Of a stretch of DNA of 64,000 nt, positions 18,301 through 28,095 are shown in pieces (the first letter of the stretch is position 1; the number at the start of each line of letters is the position of its first letter). The notes below the pieces were generated by a model that did no database searches, was not told the DNA's origin, and saw only the letters and a program-made list of their open reading frames with translations. The stretch lies in the NCBI RefSeq assembly GCF_037893015.1, contig NC_133663.1:1205333-1269332 (forward strand). Direction: 5' to 3'. The stretch is from Macrotis lagotis (lineage: Eukaryota; Chordata; Mammalia; Peramelemorphia; Peramelidae). A program made the position numbers and the translations under genes.

Positions 18301-21300
18301 GGGGGCAGAAGGTCAGAGGGTACGGGAAGAAGGGGCAGAGAGGCTGCCCTCCTGGACCAGAGATGCTCCCCATTCCTACCCTCCACCACTGTCTGGGGGC
18401 TGTTCAGAGTATGTGGTGCAGTGACTCCAGGCTGGGCAACATCTGGCCCCATCCTGACCCCCAAGCTCAAGGTGCTCTGTCCATACCTCTGAGGTCAAGG
18501 CAATGGGCCCCTCCCTCAACCTGGACAGCAATCTCTATGGTGGAGTGGAGGGAGGGTGAGGACCCCAAGGTCAGAAGGCAAGATGAAGGGTGGAAGACCC
18601 CAGACCAGCAGGCCAGGGGGAAGGGAAGGGGGTTCTGGGGCCCTAGGTCAGAGAGGATCACCTGACTCCCTTCTATCCCTGGCTGCTGGACTGTGATTGC
18701 TGTGAAAAGTCCAATATAGAGGAGATACCAGGTGGTGCTGATGGCAAACAGGGCAGCCCCAAAGGAGGTCCATTTGGCTTCCAGAAGACTGCGCAGGGGC
18801 TCCACCTCCAGTAGCTCAGAGGCTTTCTGAGGAGAAACACAGGGCCTTGGCCACTTCCACTCGGGCTGCCCTTTCTCTGGCCTCCTGGCTTCCCATCCCA
18901 CCCCTGCCCCTCACCTCCATGCTGGGGCTGGACACAACCATCTTGACAGCAGAATTAGCCTCTGTGGTGTCCACCTCACTCAGATCATACAGAGAACAGC
19001 TTATGGGCCCATAGGCCCAGTCAATGAACCTTCTGGAGAGGTGGTGCAAAGGGTCACTCATGGGCAGCTCTCTGCTCAGGATGTGCTGGAACAACTGGTC
19101 AGGAGGGGTGGGAGTGGGGGGGATAGAGGAGGAAGGAGGGGAACAGAGGCAGAAGGGGCAATGGGGAGGGGGCAGAGGAGCAGAGAGGAAGGGGACAGAG
19201 GGGGTAACAGGGAGGGACAGGAAGGAATGGAGGAGAGGGGAGGGGACAGGAGAAGGGGCAGAAGCAGCAGAAGACCAGAGGGAATAGGGGCAAAGGGGAA
19301 GAAGGGGCAGAGAGGCAGGGGAAGGTCATTGCCTCAGTCTGACCATCTGTAAAATGAGGATCATCATGAAAGGTCCCTCCTTGATTGGTTGTGAGGATCA
19401 CAAGAGACAACTTTGGTAAAGTGCTCAGCAGAGCAGCTCCACATTAAGCCAGGTGGCATCTCTCTTCGCACCCTGTTCCGGAATCCTAGCCTCCTCCTTC
19501 CCATTCATTCCCCCCCCCCCCCCCCCCCCCCCCCCCCGTCCTACTCTCATTCCCTCTACCTGGGGCTAGCTCCAGGCCTGGGAGGAGTTGGAGGCAACCA
19601 GTTTCCTCCTTGGTCATTCCCCCACTGGCCCAGCTGGCCCTGGTACCTGGAGCTGGCCCTCCTTGGCCGCCAGCTGCAGCGGAGTCAGGCCCTGCTTGTT
19701 GCGCAGTTTCTCCAGGTGTGTCTTGGAGGCCAGGTTGTTCTTCAACCTCTTCTTCTCGCTGAGCTTCAGCACCAGCTCATACATTTCCACCACTCCTGGG
19801 TGGTCACTGGCCTGCAACACCAGAGCATGAAGCACCGTGTTCTGGAGGGAGTCCCGGGCCTCCGCCAGACAGGGATCAGGCTGGTCCAAGAGGAACATCA
19901 CTAGGTCTGACTGGAGGGTGCAGGCTGCCAGAGACAGCGGGTATTCACCTGGGAGAGGACCCCGGGAGCCTGTGAGAGGCCTGCCCCCAGAAGTTCCCAG
20001 GCTCCAGAGGTCACAAGCTGGTTCACCTCTCAAGGAACGATCAGGGAGAACAGTGGGCCCAAAGAGGGGGAATCTTGGTCACTTGTGCCCATCCTCATCC
20101 TTTTCTGTGGCCTGCTTTTGCCCATTCCAGTCTCCAGGGATCTTGTACTCCTGGGATCGAACCCTAACTGCTAGGGGCATCTGAGTCAGCCTCCCAAATG
20201 GTCTCTGTGCCTGCCCCCCCCCCCAGTTCCTTCTCCCAGGCCTTGTGGGTCATTTTTACCAAAATAGAAGCAGTGTTTTCTGTTGGGGAGCAACTGGAAG
20301 AATGAACCCGTGGCCCTGGCACGAAGGTTGGCCCCCTTCTCCACCAGCAGGCGGACGATGTCCTTCAGGCCCCTCGCTATGGCAATGTGCAAGGCTGTCT
20401 GTCCTGAGGATACAGGGAGGAGACCAGAATGTCCACTCTAAGGGACCCAGGATCCGGATTGTTCTGCTCTTCCTCTTTATCCCCCACCAGGACAGTGGTC
20501 CCCACCCACACTGCTAGGAGGGCAGCCCCCTTTCCCAGACTTAGCAGGGAAGCAGTTCCTTTCCCAACCCCTCTATCCCTCAACTCAGGCTCCACATTCT
20601 GTTCCAGGATGACCCAGTTTCTGGATCGATAAAAGCATTTTCACCATTGTTATTCTGTTTGTTATCCCCAAAGCTGCCAAAATCTTCCCATTTTATAGAT
20701 GGGAAACTAGAGACATTGTGTATCTGGTCCAAGAGCTCACAGACCTCTCCATCGAGCATCTCTGAGGCCGATGATCTGGAGTCCAGTGTCTCCACTTGGC
20801 AGACAGGGGAGTCATTGGAGAAGAGGGCCTGGAGTGAGCGCTCACCTTGATAGACCCGATCGGTGTAGGAGGCGTTCAGCACGCTGGCCAGCTCTCCGTG
20901 CTCCTCGGCATGCTGGAGCAGGAGACTCACCATGTCCCGGACCTGCTGCTCACTCTTGTCCTGAGACCTCAGCAGCGCCTTCATCAGACACGTCTTCCCT
21001 GTCGGGCGCTCTGTTGGGAGGACAGGGTCAGGGCTCGGCTGTTGGTTCTGCCCAGCCTGGGGTCTGGCAGAGGTGAGCGGAGGCAGAGGAGGCTGGCCCC
21101 GTATATTAAGGGGCTGCCTGGGCTGCCTCTGTTAGGCTCCTCCAGTGCAAATACTGATTGGTAGTGCTCGTGTCTCCCCAGTCATGGACCCCAGCACACG
21201 CTATGAGATCTGGAGTAGCCTTTGCCAGCCATGGTGGCTGAGAAATGGGACGCGGGAGAACTCAGGCCCAATCACCTAGAAATCACCCAGAATCTCCCTG

Positions 21301-23315
21301 AGATAGGCTCAGCTCTGGTAGCTGCTGGCCCAGACCCCTACCCCTTCTTCTCCAGGCTTTGCCTAGACCCTTCCCTCCTGCCCAGACAGTGTTGGGAGTC
21401 CCCAGGGACTGGGGTAGGGAGGCTGGGTCCAGAAAGGGCATCAGCCGGGCTTTCCACTCCTGCCTGAAGCCATTTGCTCTCTCTTCCAGACCACCACCTG
21501 CCAGCAGATCTCACCTCGGAGCACGGCGGCTGTGAGTTCCACGCCCCTTTGGTGAATCTCCTTAAGGTGCTCCCCCACAGCCTCCAGATCCCCCAGAGTA
21601 ATAGAGCTGAAGAAGCGGGGAGTGAACCTGTGGACCACACACCTTTGCTTTTGACATCCTATTCACTGCTCTCCCATTCCTTACCATCAGCATCACCCAC
21701 CCCCAGCTTGGAAGGGCCTGCCCAGCTCAGGGAGGATTCCTGGAAAGCCAGCCAAGTGGTGGACTGCAATGCAGGGTCCAGAGACCCCTCGACTTCAAGG
21801 CTGCAACCTGGTTTCTAAATCGCTGGGTGAGTCTCTGAGCTGCCCTCCAGCCACCAGCTCTGGGCTGACCTGCACTCGGTGGTTCTTTCAGACTTTATCC
21901 TCAAACCACTTCTCAAACTCCAGGATTATTAAGTGGATAACAAAGCTGTCAGCTGATAACCAACACTGTCCTGTCAGTCTCCCCCCTCCACAGCTGTCCC
22001 TCCTGCTGCCTCCTTTCTGTCCCTCTGGTCACTCTCTGGTGACCAACCTGACCCCATCTGGTCCTACAACCTGGTGACTTTGGGCCACCCCTTGCCCAGG
22101 GGTGCTTGATGGTCCTGTTCTTCACTTCCTCTTCTCTCCCCAACCCTCCAGAACCTTCAGGTTTCAACTTCAACCCTGCTGAGGTCAGAGCATCTGTTGT
22201 GCCCCAGCTTCAGCCTGACAATACAGATGCAGTGATGCCAATAAGCACATGTGAGTACATGTTACACATCAGCACACACCCTACCAACATATGGATGCAC
22301 ATACACACACGTCCCTAGGATATAAGGGGAACCGACCATCCAGAGAGAGGAAGGGATATGCCAGGTCACACAGAGCTGAGTTTCCAATGCAGCTCCCTGG
22401 ATTCCCCTGGGCTGCTGTAGACAGAAACACTCTGGGGCACATGATTGGGCCCATAGACAGGCAGTGCCCCAAGAGCCTGCCAGAGGAACAGCCCAGACTG
22501 CCTTGGGCAGGGATGTGAGCTCAGATCCCAACTGAGTCATAGGTGGGGAGGGGGGATAATGGGAGGGACTCTGTGTCCAGGGCTGAAAGATGGTCTAGAG
22601 CCCTGTGTGAGGCAGATGAGGCCCCTGGGGAATGGGGATCTGCCTCCCTACTGTTAGGATAAAGTTCATTCAGGCCTTGTCTCTTCTCAGGTTCTCCAGA
22701 AAGATGTGCCCTCCTGGAACAGACCTTTCCTCCCTCTTACTTGTTCACTGACCCTGGGGAAGAGGCCTTGGAACTGCCCGAGGAACCACAGCTTGGGAAG
22801 GGGAAGGGGAGGGAAGCCAGGGAGTGGCCCTCATGCCCGGCTGACAGAGCACCAACTGGCTCAGGTATGCAGGCCTAGGCTGTCTGCTTCACCAAAGAGT
22901 GAGGAAGAAAGCCTGCTTACCTCTCTGCCCACTGCAGATCTGAGCCATCCATCTTGTCATATATCAAGCCTTCCTCTTGGACTGTTTTCTCGAAGTCAGA
23001 CTCCCATCTGCAAGGGAATCCCTTATTGCATAGCTACTAAAGCTGAGAGCCCCCCAATTAATTTCTTCTCCTCCACCTGTCTTTTGTCCCCCAGGTGAGA
23101 TCTACCCTATCTGAGCCTGGGCCTCTTAGGTCCTGGATGTTCTACAGGGACCTGGGAGTGACCAACCTGAGGTCTCTTTAAGAGAAAGAGGTTAATGACA
23201 GTAGCCTGAGGCTGAGGTTGGTGGCAATCTCCAGTTCCACCTATGCAGGTTGGCTTAGGACCCTAGAAATGTCTCCATCAGAGTGACCTTGCACATACAC
23301 ATCTGTAAGAGGGCT

Positions 23316-23376
<61 letters not shown>

Positions 23377-26138
23377 GGGGGACACAACTGAGCCTAGCCT
23401 GGTCAGCCTACATAGGATCTTTGTCTATCTGGGGACTGCTGGATGAACACTAGCCTTTTCAAGGAACCCTGACTTAGAAATGGGACAATCCAGAGTCCCA
23501 AGGAAAGAATATTTGGTCTGGTCAGTCTTCCACTAGAGGCAGGTGTCAGAGAAGCTTGGGGGGCACAAACAAGCCCCTGCATAGCTCCCCACACATTCTA
23601 CCATGTCCCAAGGTGGGTCCCGGGGGCTGTCATTGTCACTGGTGAGTCAGAGGACAAGAAGAACCCTGGAAGCTGAGAGACAAGCTTACCTTGTGTTTGA
23701 GTACTCACTATCCATTTGTATATCCAAACTCCGCAGGCAGGAATTAGGAACGATGTCATCCTCCTGGCTGGAGAGAAACGCTGGTCTCTGTGTCTCCCCT
23801 CGCCACAACCCTATGGGACCCCATCATGTCAGGTTGGGAGGGGACTTCCTCAGAGTCCTGGTCAATTGTAAGGGAGCCAGGGCATGTAAAAAAGTGAGGG
23901 CAGGAATCCTGGGATATGAACACCCCATGCACCGTTATTTTGGTTACATAGAGGAGAAAGTGTCCACCCCAAAGGCAGGCAGGAATACAAGCAGGGAATA
24001 AAATTTCCAGCAAGAAAGGGCTCATGTCCACTTATCTGGGACATGTGGTCTATGCAGGCAGGACTGGAAAGGGAAATGAACCCAACTTCATTCCCTTTCC
24101 TGAAAGGTTAGCTCAGCTAGGTGAGGAAATGCCTCAGAGAGGATTTACTTTGATTTTAGAAAGGCTTTTGGGAAGATGACATCTCAGTATTTTTCCTCTA
24201 GAAGAAAGGGAGAGCTGTGAACTGGTTCCAAAAAGGAATGCTTCCCCATCAATGTCTCCAAGTCTTCTCTGCTTAGCTCAGGTTGATCCACATCTTTATC
24301 AGTGACTTGGATAAGAGGTGGCCTGCTCCTCCGATTTACAGATGACCCAAAGCCAGAAGGAAAAGCCAGTTCACTGGGAAATAACATTGGGATCCAAAAA
24401 TATCTTGGCAACTGAATCTAAAGAAAGGATATTTTATAGAGAGAAGAGACTTATGCTTAGGAATGATCCAAATCATCTTCCCCAAGAGAAGATGGGAGAG
24501 GCATGATGAGGCAACAACTCTTCTGAAAAGGGCCTGCAAGCTCAGGGTGGGGTTGCCAAAAACCCAAATGCATCTTAGAATTCATTTGGAGGATGCATGA
24601 GGCAGTGCTTCCGTCCCCTCAGTCAGCCCTCATCTGAAGGACTGTGCTCAGTTTGGGATAGCATGATTTAAGAAGGACAGAGAAGGGCACCTAGGATGGG
24701 GGAAAGGTCTGAGGTTCCTGTCCTGTAAGGACAGATGGAAGAAATGGGACAGATTTATCCCTGAGAAGAAGTTGGGGGGGTACATAACTGTCTTGAAATA
24801 ATTTCCTGTAGAAAAGAGACTGAATTTATGCTCTTTGGTCCCAAGGAGCCCTTTGTGTTTCCATAACTCCCCCTCTTCCCCTCTTCTCCACAGCTCCTGC
24901 CTTCCTCACCCATTTGGCCAAATCTGGGACTAAGGAAACAACTCTGCTCAAGGCAGCCTGGGCTGTTCCTCAGGTAGCTTCTGGAATGCAAGGAATAAAA
25001 GCTACAGAGAGAAGAATTTAGGCTGTATGACAAGAAGGAATTTCTAACAAGACCACCTGTCCCAAAGTGAAGGGGGCTGCTCCTTGGGAGGTGGTGTGCT
25101 CTTCCACAGGGAAGTCTCTAAGGAGAAGAGCTGCCTTCTGAGTCTGAGTGGAAGCTGCTCATCTAGCTTGGGGGGGTGTTCTTGGCAAAGGATCACTCCC
25201 CCCCCCACACACACATCCATACACATTAGGGAGAAGATGGAGCTCATGTGACTATACCATGGGAAAACATTGAATCCAATAGTTCATGAGCCAAAGACTG
25301 ACCCATGGGCTCGTTTACCTGCATTAGGAATAGTTTGCAAAGACAGCCCATTCTTTGATGGAGGTAGAAGTGCATTGAGTTCCAGGAACTCTGCCCCCAA
25401 CCTTTCCTTCATGAATGAACAGAAAAAAGAAAGTGCCCTCCTTGGGGTTCACAGAGCCCCCTGTGTAGCTGTCAATGTAGGGAGACATGAAGGAAGGTGG
25501 AGTGATGATGAGAAGAGCTGGTGCTGAGAGCCAGGAGTACTGGGAAGATTCTTAGTGCTCAACTTGTACCAAGGATTCAGCACCAAAGAGTTGGGGAACT
25601 TCACTGGTCTCAACCAAGAACCTTATGGGTTGTGTGCTAAGAAAACCAGTGGGACACTGGAGATGGACACAAGGCAGAGATAGAGATGGAGACACCCCAT
25701 AGCCATCTTCTCCCATTGCAGATGTTTTATGGGAAAGCAAGTTCCCATGTCTCTATGGTGGCTGGCTCCACTACACTTATAGATACAGAGGTGCAGTAGC
25801 TCTGAGTGGAAGGTCACCTGTTTTTCAGAAGCTTGGGGTCCTCAGAACTCCACTGCACAGCCACCTGTGCTATGGAACCATCACTGTCTTCACCATCATT
25901 GTCATCATCATCAGCCCCCTGACTAGAGAGAAGTGGTGAAATTAGTGGTCTCTCAATTCTCTCTGGGAATGTCGGAATCAATGGGAGTCTGACTACAAAA
26001 AGAATGGACAAAGGTTACCAGTTCTGCTCCATTTCTCCCATATGTCGCAATAAAGATGCAGGCTAACCTACTTGGGTGTGAGCTACCCTGGGCAGGAAAG
26101 CTGATAGAAATGTAATCACCTCCACTCTCAAGGGTCAT
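12240..26138 (-). CDS. TRPV3-like channel gene between TRPV1 and TRPV3
   Basis: This is an apparently intact TRPV-family cation channel gene on the minus strand. Sixteen exons (26138-26068 down to 12737-12655) all have GT-AG borders and matching phases and give about 737 residues without a stop; a tentative last exon (12307-12240) brings it to 759. Order: acidic N-terminus, ankyrin domain ([44 protein letters not shown]), pre-S1 linker (DWAYGPISCSLYDLSEVDTT), S1-S6, filter FGLGD, TRP box IWRVQRA, C-terminal VNEE...INEDP. Several blocks favour TRPV3 over TRPV1/2: WAYGP..SSLYDL.xVDTT, VFLLGF, LLLLITYVILT, and LP in the post-TRP helix. The gene lies tail-to-tail with TRPV1 and head-to-head with TRPV3. 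By family it should be a tetrameric plasma-membrane cation channel; activating stimuli are unknown. A TRPV2 identity is less likely. Confidence 0.88.
12655..12737 (-). CDS. TRPV3-like exon 16 (C-terminal domain)
   Basis: This 83-nt exon lies between CCTTCTGTAG and TCCTAG|GTACTG. It encodes RVNEERRQERSAEGNQVMGI then NEDPTVFL. The frame VNE....INEDP matches VDEINW...INEDP of TRPV1, but the two tryptophans are missing. Reading on without splicing stops at about 12617. Confidence 0.88.
13139..13275 (-). CDS. TRPV3-like exon 15 (TRP box, post-TRP helix)
   Basis: This 137-nt exon follows GATTCTAG and ends TTAAG|GTAAAA. It encodes RAITILDLERCLPVTWRYWL, QKGKICSNLEVGLTEGQGK and DLRSCL. It aligns with TRPV1 [22 protein letters not shown] and with TRPV3 (shared LP after the helix). 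Confidence 0.93.
14130..14398 (-). CDS. TRPV3-like exon 14 (pore, S6, TRP helix)
   Basis: This 269-nt exon encodes a short turret (DPCPESGHCLYYS), pore helix and filter (LFKLTFGLGDLSV), S6 ([20 protein letters not shown]) and ETVNMASSQNQKIWRVQ. GLGD matches TRPV3 rather than GMGD of TRPV1. The turret is about 48 nt shorter in coding length than TRPV1 and has no sequon. Confidence 0.97.
15083..15149 (-). CDS. TRPV3-like exon 13 (S5)
   Basis: This 67-nt exon encodes MILIDVFRFLLVYVVFLLGF then AS. Its length and phase equal the TRPV1 S5 exon at 2448-2514. Borders are GCTTCCTCAG and ATCTG|GTGAGT. Confidence 0.96.
15531..15696 (-). CDS. TRPV3-like exon 12 (S3-S4)
   Basis: This 166-nt exon encodes FLQAGLVLCSLGLSWIQAEN, VVQGVALVLGWFDLLYYSRA, FKLTGIFTVVLQK. 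The S4 motif LGW..LLYY.R is conserved; TRPV1 T550-N551 are replaced by F-D. The Gly equivalent to TRPV1 G563 is kept. Confidence 0.95.
15826..16022 (+). repeat. Pyrimidine-rich tract
   Basis: About 200 bases almost wholly C and T (tcctcctcccctc-like), inside the intron between exons 12 and 11 of the TRPV3-like gene. Long low-complexity open frames here are artefacts of it. Confidence 0.85.
16138..17062 (-). other. TRPV3-like intron sequence (CT-rich and unique)
   Basis: This is part of the intron between exons 11 and 12. I see no exon in it; adjacent to a pyrimidine-rich tract at 15830-16020. Confidence 0.6.
17063..17136 (-). CDS. TRPV3-like exon 11 (S2-S3)
   Basis: This 74-nt exon lies between CTTCCCTTCAG and CCTTTG|GTAAGA. 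It encodes GLDIVWMWPFQFLPFLLKSY then FHVL. The SY pair aligns with TRPV1 Y511, while the next residue (TRPV1 S512) is Phe. The exon is the right length and phase to bridge exons 10 and 12. Confidence 0.85.
17605..17697 (-). CDS. TRPV3-like exon 10 (S1-S2 loop and S2)
   Basis: This 93-nt exon encodes ESAGLFQNASSWRNTGQVYI then FLSASGMLLKT. It contains an NAS N-glycosylation sequon in the predicted extracellular S1-S2 loop. Borders are CACCCCCAG and AAGACG|GTAAGT. Confidence 0.88.
18662..18826 (-). CDS. TRPV3-like exon 9 (pre-S1 and S1)
   Basis: This 165-nt exon encodes LLEVEPLRSLLEAKWTSFGA and the hydrophobic S1 (ALFAISTTWYLLYIGLFTAI). The VEPL..LL..KW block is the conserved TRPV pre-S1 helix. 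Borders are TTTCTCCTCAG and AGTCAG|GTGATC. Confidence 0.94.
18915..19094 (-). CDS. TRPV3-like exon 8 (ankyrin repeat 6 and linker)
   Basis: This 180-nt exon encodes LFQHILSRELPMSDPLHHLS, RRFIDWAYGPISCSLYDLSE, VDTTEANSAVKMVV. DWAYGP followed by SLYDL and VDTT matches TRPV3 better than TRPV1 or TRPV2. Confidence 0.95.
19110..19325 (+). repeat. Purine-rich tract
   Basis: About 215 bases of G/A-rich sequence (ggaggaaggaggggaacaga-like) in the intron between exons 8 and 7 of the TRPV3-like gene. Confidence 0.8.
19510..19538 (+). repeat. Poly(C) run
   Basis: An almost unbroken run of about 28 C in the intron between exons 8 and 7 of the TRPV3-like gene. Its length is likely variable and hard to sequence. 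Confidence 0.9.
19647..19948 (-). CDS. TRPV3-like exon 7 (ankyrin repeats 3-5)
   Basis: This 302-nt exon encodes GEYPLSLAACTLQSDLVMFL, DSLQNTVLHALVLQASDHPG, VEMYELVLKL, and LRNKQGLTPLQLAAKEGQLQ. It is the large ankyrin exon typical of TRPV genes, ending in phase 0 at CTCCAG|GTACCA. Confidence 0.95.
20260..20403 (-). CDS. TRPV3-like exon 6 (ankyrin repeats 2-3)
   Basis: This 144-nt exon encodes GQTALHIAIARGLKDIVRLL, VEKGANLRARATGSFFQL and RKHCFYF. The family motif IAIERR is changed to IAIARG, losing the acidic and basic residues used in ATP contact in TRPV1. Borders are TATCCTCAG and TTTTG|GTAAAA. Confidence 0.93.
20846..21010 (-). CDS. TRPV3-like exon 5 (ankyrin repeats 1-2)
   Basis: This 165-nt exon encodes [34 protein letters not shown] and LNASYTDRVYQ. 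The GKTCLMK block holds the two lysines equivalent to TRPV1 K155 and K160, which bind ATP in that channel. Borders are CTCCCAACAG and TCAAG|GTGAGC. Confidence 0.93.
21515..21627 (-). CDS. TRPV3-like exon 4 (start of ankyrin domain)
   Basis: This 113-nt exon encodes RFTPRFFSSITLGDLEAVGE, HLKEIHQRGVELTAAVLR. It corresponds to the first ankyrin repeat of TRPV1/2 (for example RDRLFNAV..G..EDL in TRPV2). Borders are GGTCCACAG and CCGAG|GTGAGA. Confidence 0.88.
21628..23689 (-). other. TRPV3-like intron 3
   Basis: Intron between exons 3 and 4. It holds a (GT)n array at 23316-23374; otherwise nothing recognised. Confidence 0.65.
23316..23374 (+). repeat. (GT)n microsatellite
   Basis: About 29 uninterrupted GT units. 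Confidence 0.97.
23690..23767 (-). CDS. TRPV3-like exon 3
   Basis: This 78-nt exon lies between TTTCTCTCCAG and ACAAG|GTAAGC and encodes QEDDIVPNSCLRSLDIQMDS then EYSNT. A cryptic GTGAGT donor inside the exon would put a stop at the next junction, so the downstream GTAAGC was chosen. The end joins into the RF..RFF start of the ankyrin domain. Confidence 0.8.
23768..25817 (-). other. TRPV3-like intron 2
   Basis: Intron between exons 2 and 3. Most of it is the plus-strand CR1/L3-like LINE fragment listed separately. Confidence 0.65.
24090..25050 (+). repeat. CR1/L3-like LINE fragment
   Basis: A degraded non-LTR retrotransposon copy. The stretch around 24296-24360 translates as FISDLD followed, in another frame, by LRFTDDPKP, recalling the reverse-transcriptase block (F)INDLD...KFADDTK of CR1-clade LINEs. 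The 3' part looks like the end of such an element. Assignment to L3 as against CR1 proper is uncertain. Confidence 0.6.
25818..25922 (-). CDS. TRPV3-like exon 2 (acidic segment)
   Basis: This 105-nt exon follows acceptor CTCTCTAG and ends AACAG|GTGACC. It encodes SQGADDDDNDGEDSDGS, IAQVAVQWSSEDPKLLKN. A second possible acceptor (CAG) lies four bases further in; only the TAG choice keeps phase with exon 1. The acidic run has no counterpart I recall in TRPV1-3. Confidence 0.72.
26068..26138 (-). CDS. TRPV3-like exon 1 (start codon)
   Basis: The exon encodes MTLESGGDYISISFPAQGSS then HPS and ends AAGTAG|GTTAGC, leaving two bases. The ATG at 26138-26136 has the context GCCACCATGA, an ideal Kozak match, which decided the start. 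The 5' UTR boundary and any upstream non-coding exon are not known. Confidence 0.75.
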
Positions 26139-26142
26139 GGTG
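26126..26142 (-). promoter_or_regulatory. Kozak context of the TRPV3-like start
   Basis: The minus strand reads AAGCCACCATGACC around the start codon, matching the vertebrate initiation consensus at every key position, including A at -3. Confidence 0.65.
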
Positions 26143-26429
26143 GCTTAAAGGAACACCCAAGGAAGGGAAGCAAAGTTAGTGAAGAGACTAGGATGCTGGC
26201 TGTGTGTGATGTGGATCCGACTCATAGAGGAGCTGAAGTGGCACCAGAGCTGTGGGCTAACCCACAAAGGAGCCATCAGCACCACAAAGACCATGGAGAA
26301 GTGGCCACTTAGAGCCCTTACAGAGAAAGAAGCCAGGACATCACATCTGCGCTCCAGTGTCAGAAAAACAAAAAGTGACTACTTTGGAGTCAGTGCCTGG
26401 TCTTCACCATAGACAGCCAGGGGGCATCA

Positions 26430-26740
26430 CCATGTCCAGAAACCTGGACCTGAGTTGGGAAAACCTGAGTTTAAATTCAGACAATTACTAGTTGTATGAC
26501 CCTAGGCAAGTCACTTAGGTGCTTCCTGCCTCGGTTTCCTCATCTGGAAAATAAGGATGATAACAGCATCTGCCTCCCTAGGTTGTTATAGAGATTAAAT
26601 GAGATAATATTTGTAAAACTCTTGGAGTAAAGGGCATAATGGGTACTACTGGAGAGGTGGGTCATATCCTCCTCCAGTCCATTTTACATTTGAAGAAACT
26701 GAGACACTCATGAAGTAACTTGTCCAGGGTCATACTTGTG
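26430..26740 (+). repeat. MIR/CORE-type SINE
   Basis: The sequence has agttgtatgaccctaggcaa, ggtttcctcatctggaaaat, then a degraded 3' part (ttatagagattaaatgagat). Old and diverged. Confidence 0.75.
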
Positions 26741-27034
26741 CCACCTCACTGCCCACCTGACACATGATAGGGATTTCATCAATGCTCTCTCATCCAATTC
26801 CTGTGAGTCAGTCAGTCACAGAGGATGGACCGTCATGCTACCTTTTAGACTCACTGTGCCCCTACCTCATGGGGATTGCCATCCAGGTGCCCTCCACTCC
26901 CTTCATTCCCACAGCAGTGATATCCTACACCATGCAAGTTACTGAGTTTTAAACAGAAGGCCAGGGGTGGTTGGGTTGGCCACTAGGTGTCTGGATTTTG
27001 GTGCATTTACCCAAGTTCCTTCCCCTGACACACA

Positions 27035-27155
27035 TGCTCACATATGAGCACTCTCACATGCACACAATGCTCACACACGCTTCTACTTGCACATACATGC
27101 TCATATTCACACTTGCTCACAAATGATCATACACATGCTCACTCACACACTCAGG
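27035..27155 (+). repeat. Imperfect CACA/ATGCTCA tandem repeat
   Basis: A 120-base stretch built of loosely repeated acatgctcacac-like words. Confidence 0.7.
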
Positions 27156-28095
27156 TCCAAGTGTGGCTGGGTGGGGGAAGTGCCAGCAGATTCAGGTCAT
27201 TCCTAGCTTCATTTTCCTTATGAGAACCATGCCCACCTATGGAGGTAAATATTCCCATGTGCCCACACATAGACATATGTGCCTGGCAGACACATGAAGC
27301 TCCTCTCAAGTCTTCCACTCAGGTAAACACCTGCTGTAGGGGGGGGCATGGAACACAGAGCCCAGAGGCCTGTACTTATCCTTCTTGGCCCCTCCTGCTG
27401 TACCCCCAGCCCTGGTAAACCATGTCCTGCCAGCCTGGGCTCAGCATTATAAAGATCCTGCAGAGATTCTTGGGGGCAGGACAAGGAGAGAGGGGCTCAC
27501 CTGACTGGGGCTGGTAAATCCTCAACCCCAGGAGATACCAGGGCAGCCTGATTTCCCCTGCAGATAGACCTGGGTCAGTCTGTCATCCACCCTTCTCAAC
27601 ACCAGATTGTTCCCCACCTCACAGCTAAGTTCATTTCCTTTCAGGGCTACTACAGCTGCCCACTCCCAGAATTCAGCAAAATACTCCAGGTGATGTGGGA
27701 GGGGGGCCTGAGGACAGTGAGACCCCACTCCTGGATGCTGCTGAGGATTGCAGAGGCTTTTAGGACTGCTGTGCCCCATTGCTGCCATTTGACCCAGATG
27801 TTTTGAGTATCCAGACTTACAAAAGTCCTGCTGTTTCATGGGGTACAGGGGAGTAGGGTGTCAGTTTAACCTGCCTGGCCTTTGATAGCATGCTCTGTCA
27901 AATTCCAGGGACACTTGGGCCTGGACCTCAGAGTCATCTGAAGGTTTACGATGGAGCAGTTTATACTGTAGCATCCAGCCTAGGAAACCCTTCTCTGACT
28001 CTCACCCTCTTATAATTTGGGTTTCACTACCAGTCTGGGCCTGGGACTTCCTCTGTTCAGGAAGGGGCTCCAATTGGGTGTGAGAAGCCAGGATA

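Noticed and set aside
17704-18492. 262-residue plus-strand frame
   Set aside because: It lies opposite paralogue introns in GC-rich DNA, with no recognisable domain or splice context.
23705-23767. Short form of paralogue exon 3 ending at GATA|GTGAGT
   Set aside because: Joining this donor to the next exon in the required phase makes TAG; the GTAAGC donor 20 bases on keeps the frame.
14130-26138. Identity of the middle gene as TRPV2
   Set aside because: S5 VFLLGF, filter GLGD, DWAYGP and VDTT match TRPV3 better than TRPV2 (VFLFGF, GMGE, EWCYGP, VDSC). A tree would settle it.
12240-26138. Middle gene as a pseudogene
   Set aside because: No stop or shift was found over sixteen exons and every splice site is canonical.
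27035-27155. CRISPR-like array
   Set aside because: The CACA-rich repeats are imperfect and without unique spacers; the genome is mammalian.
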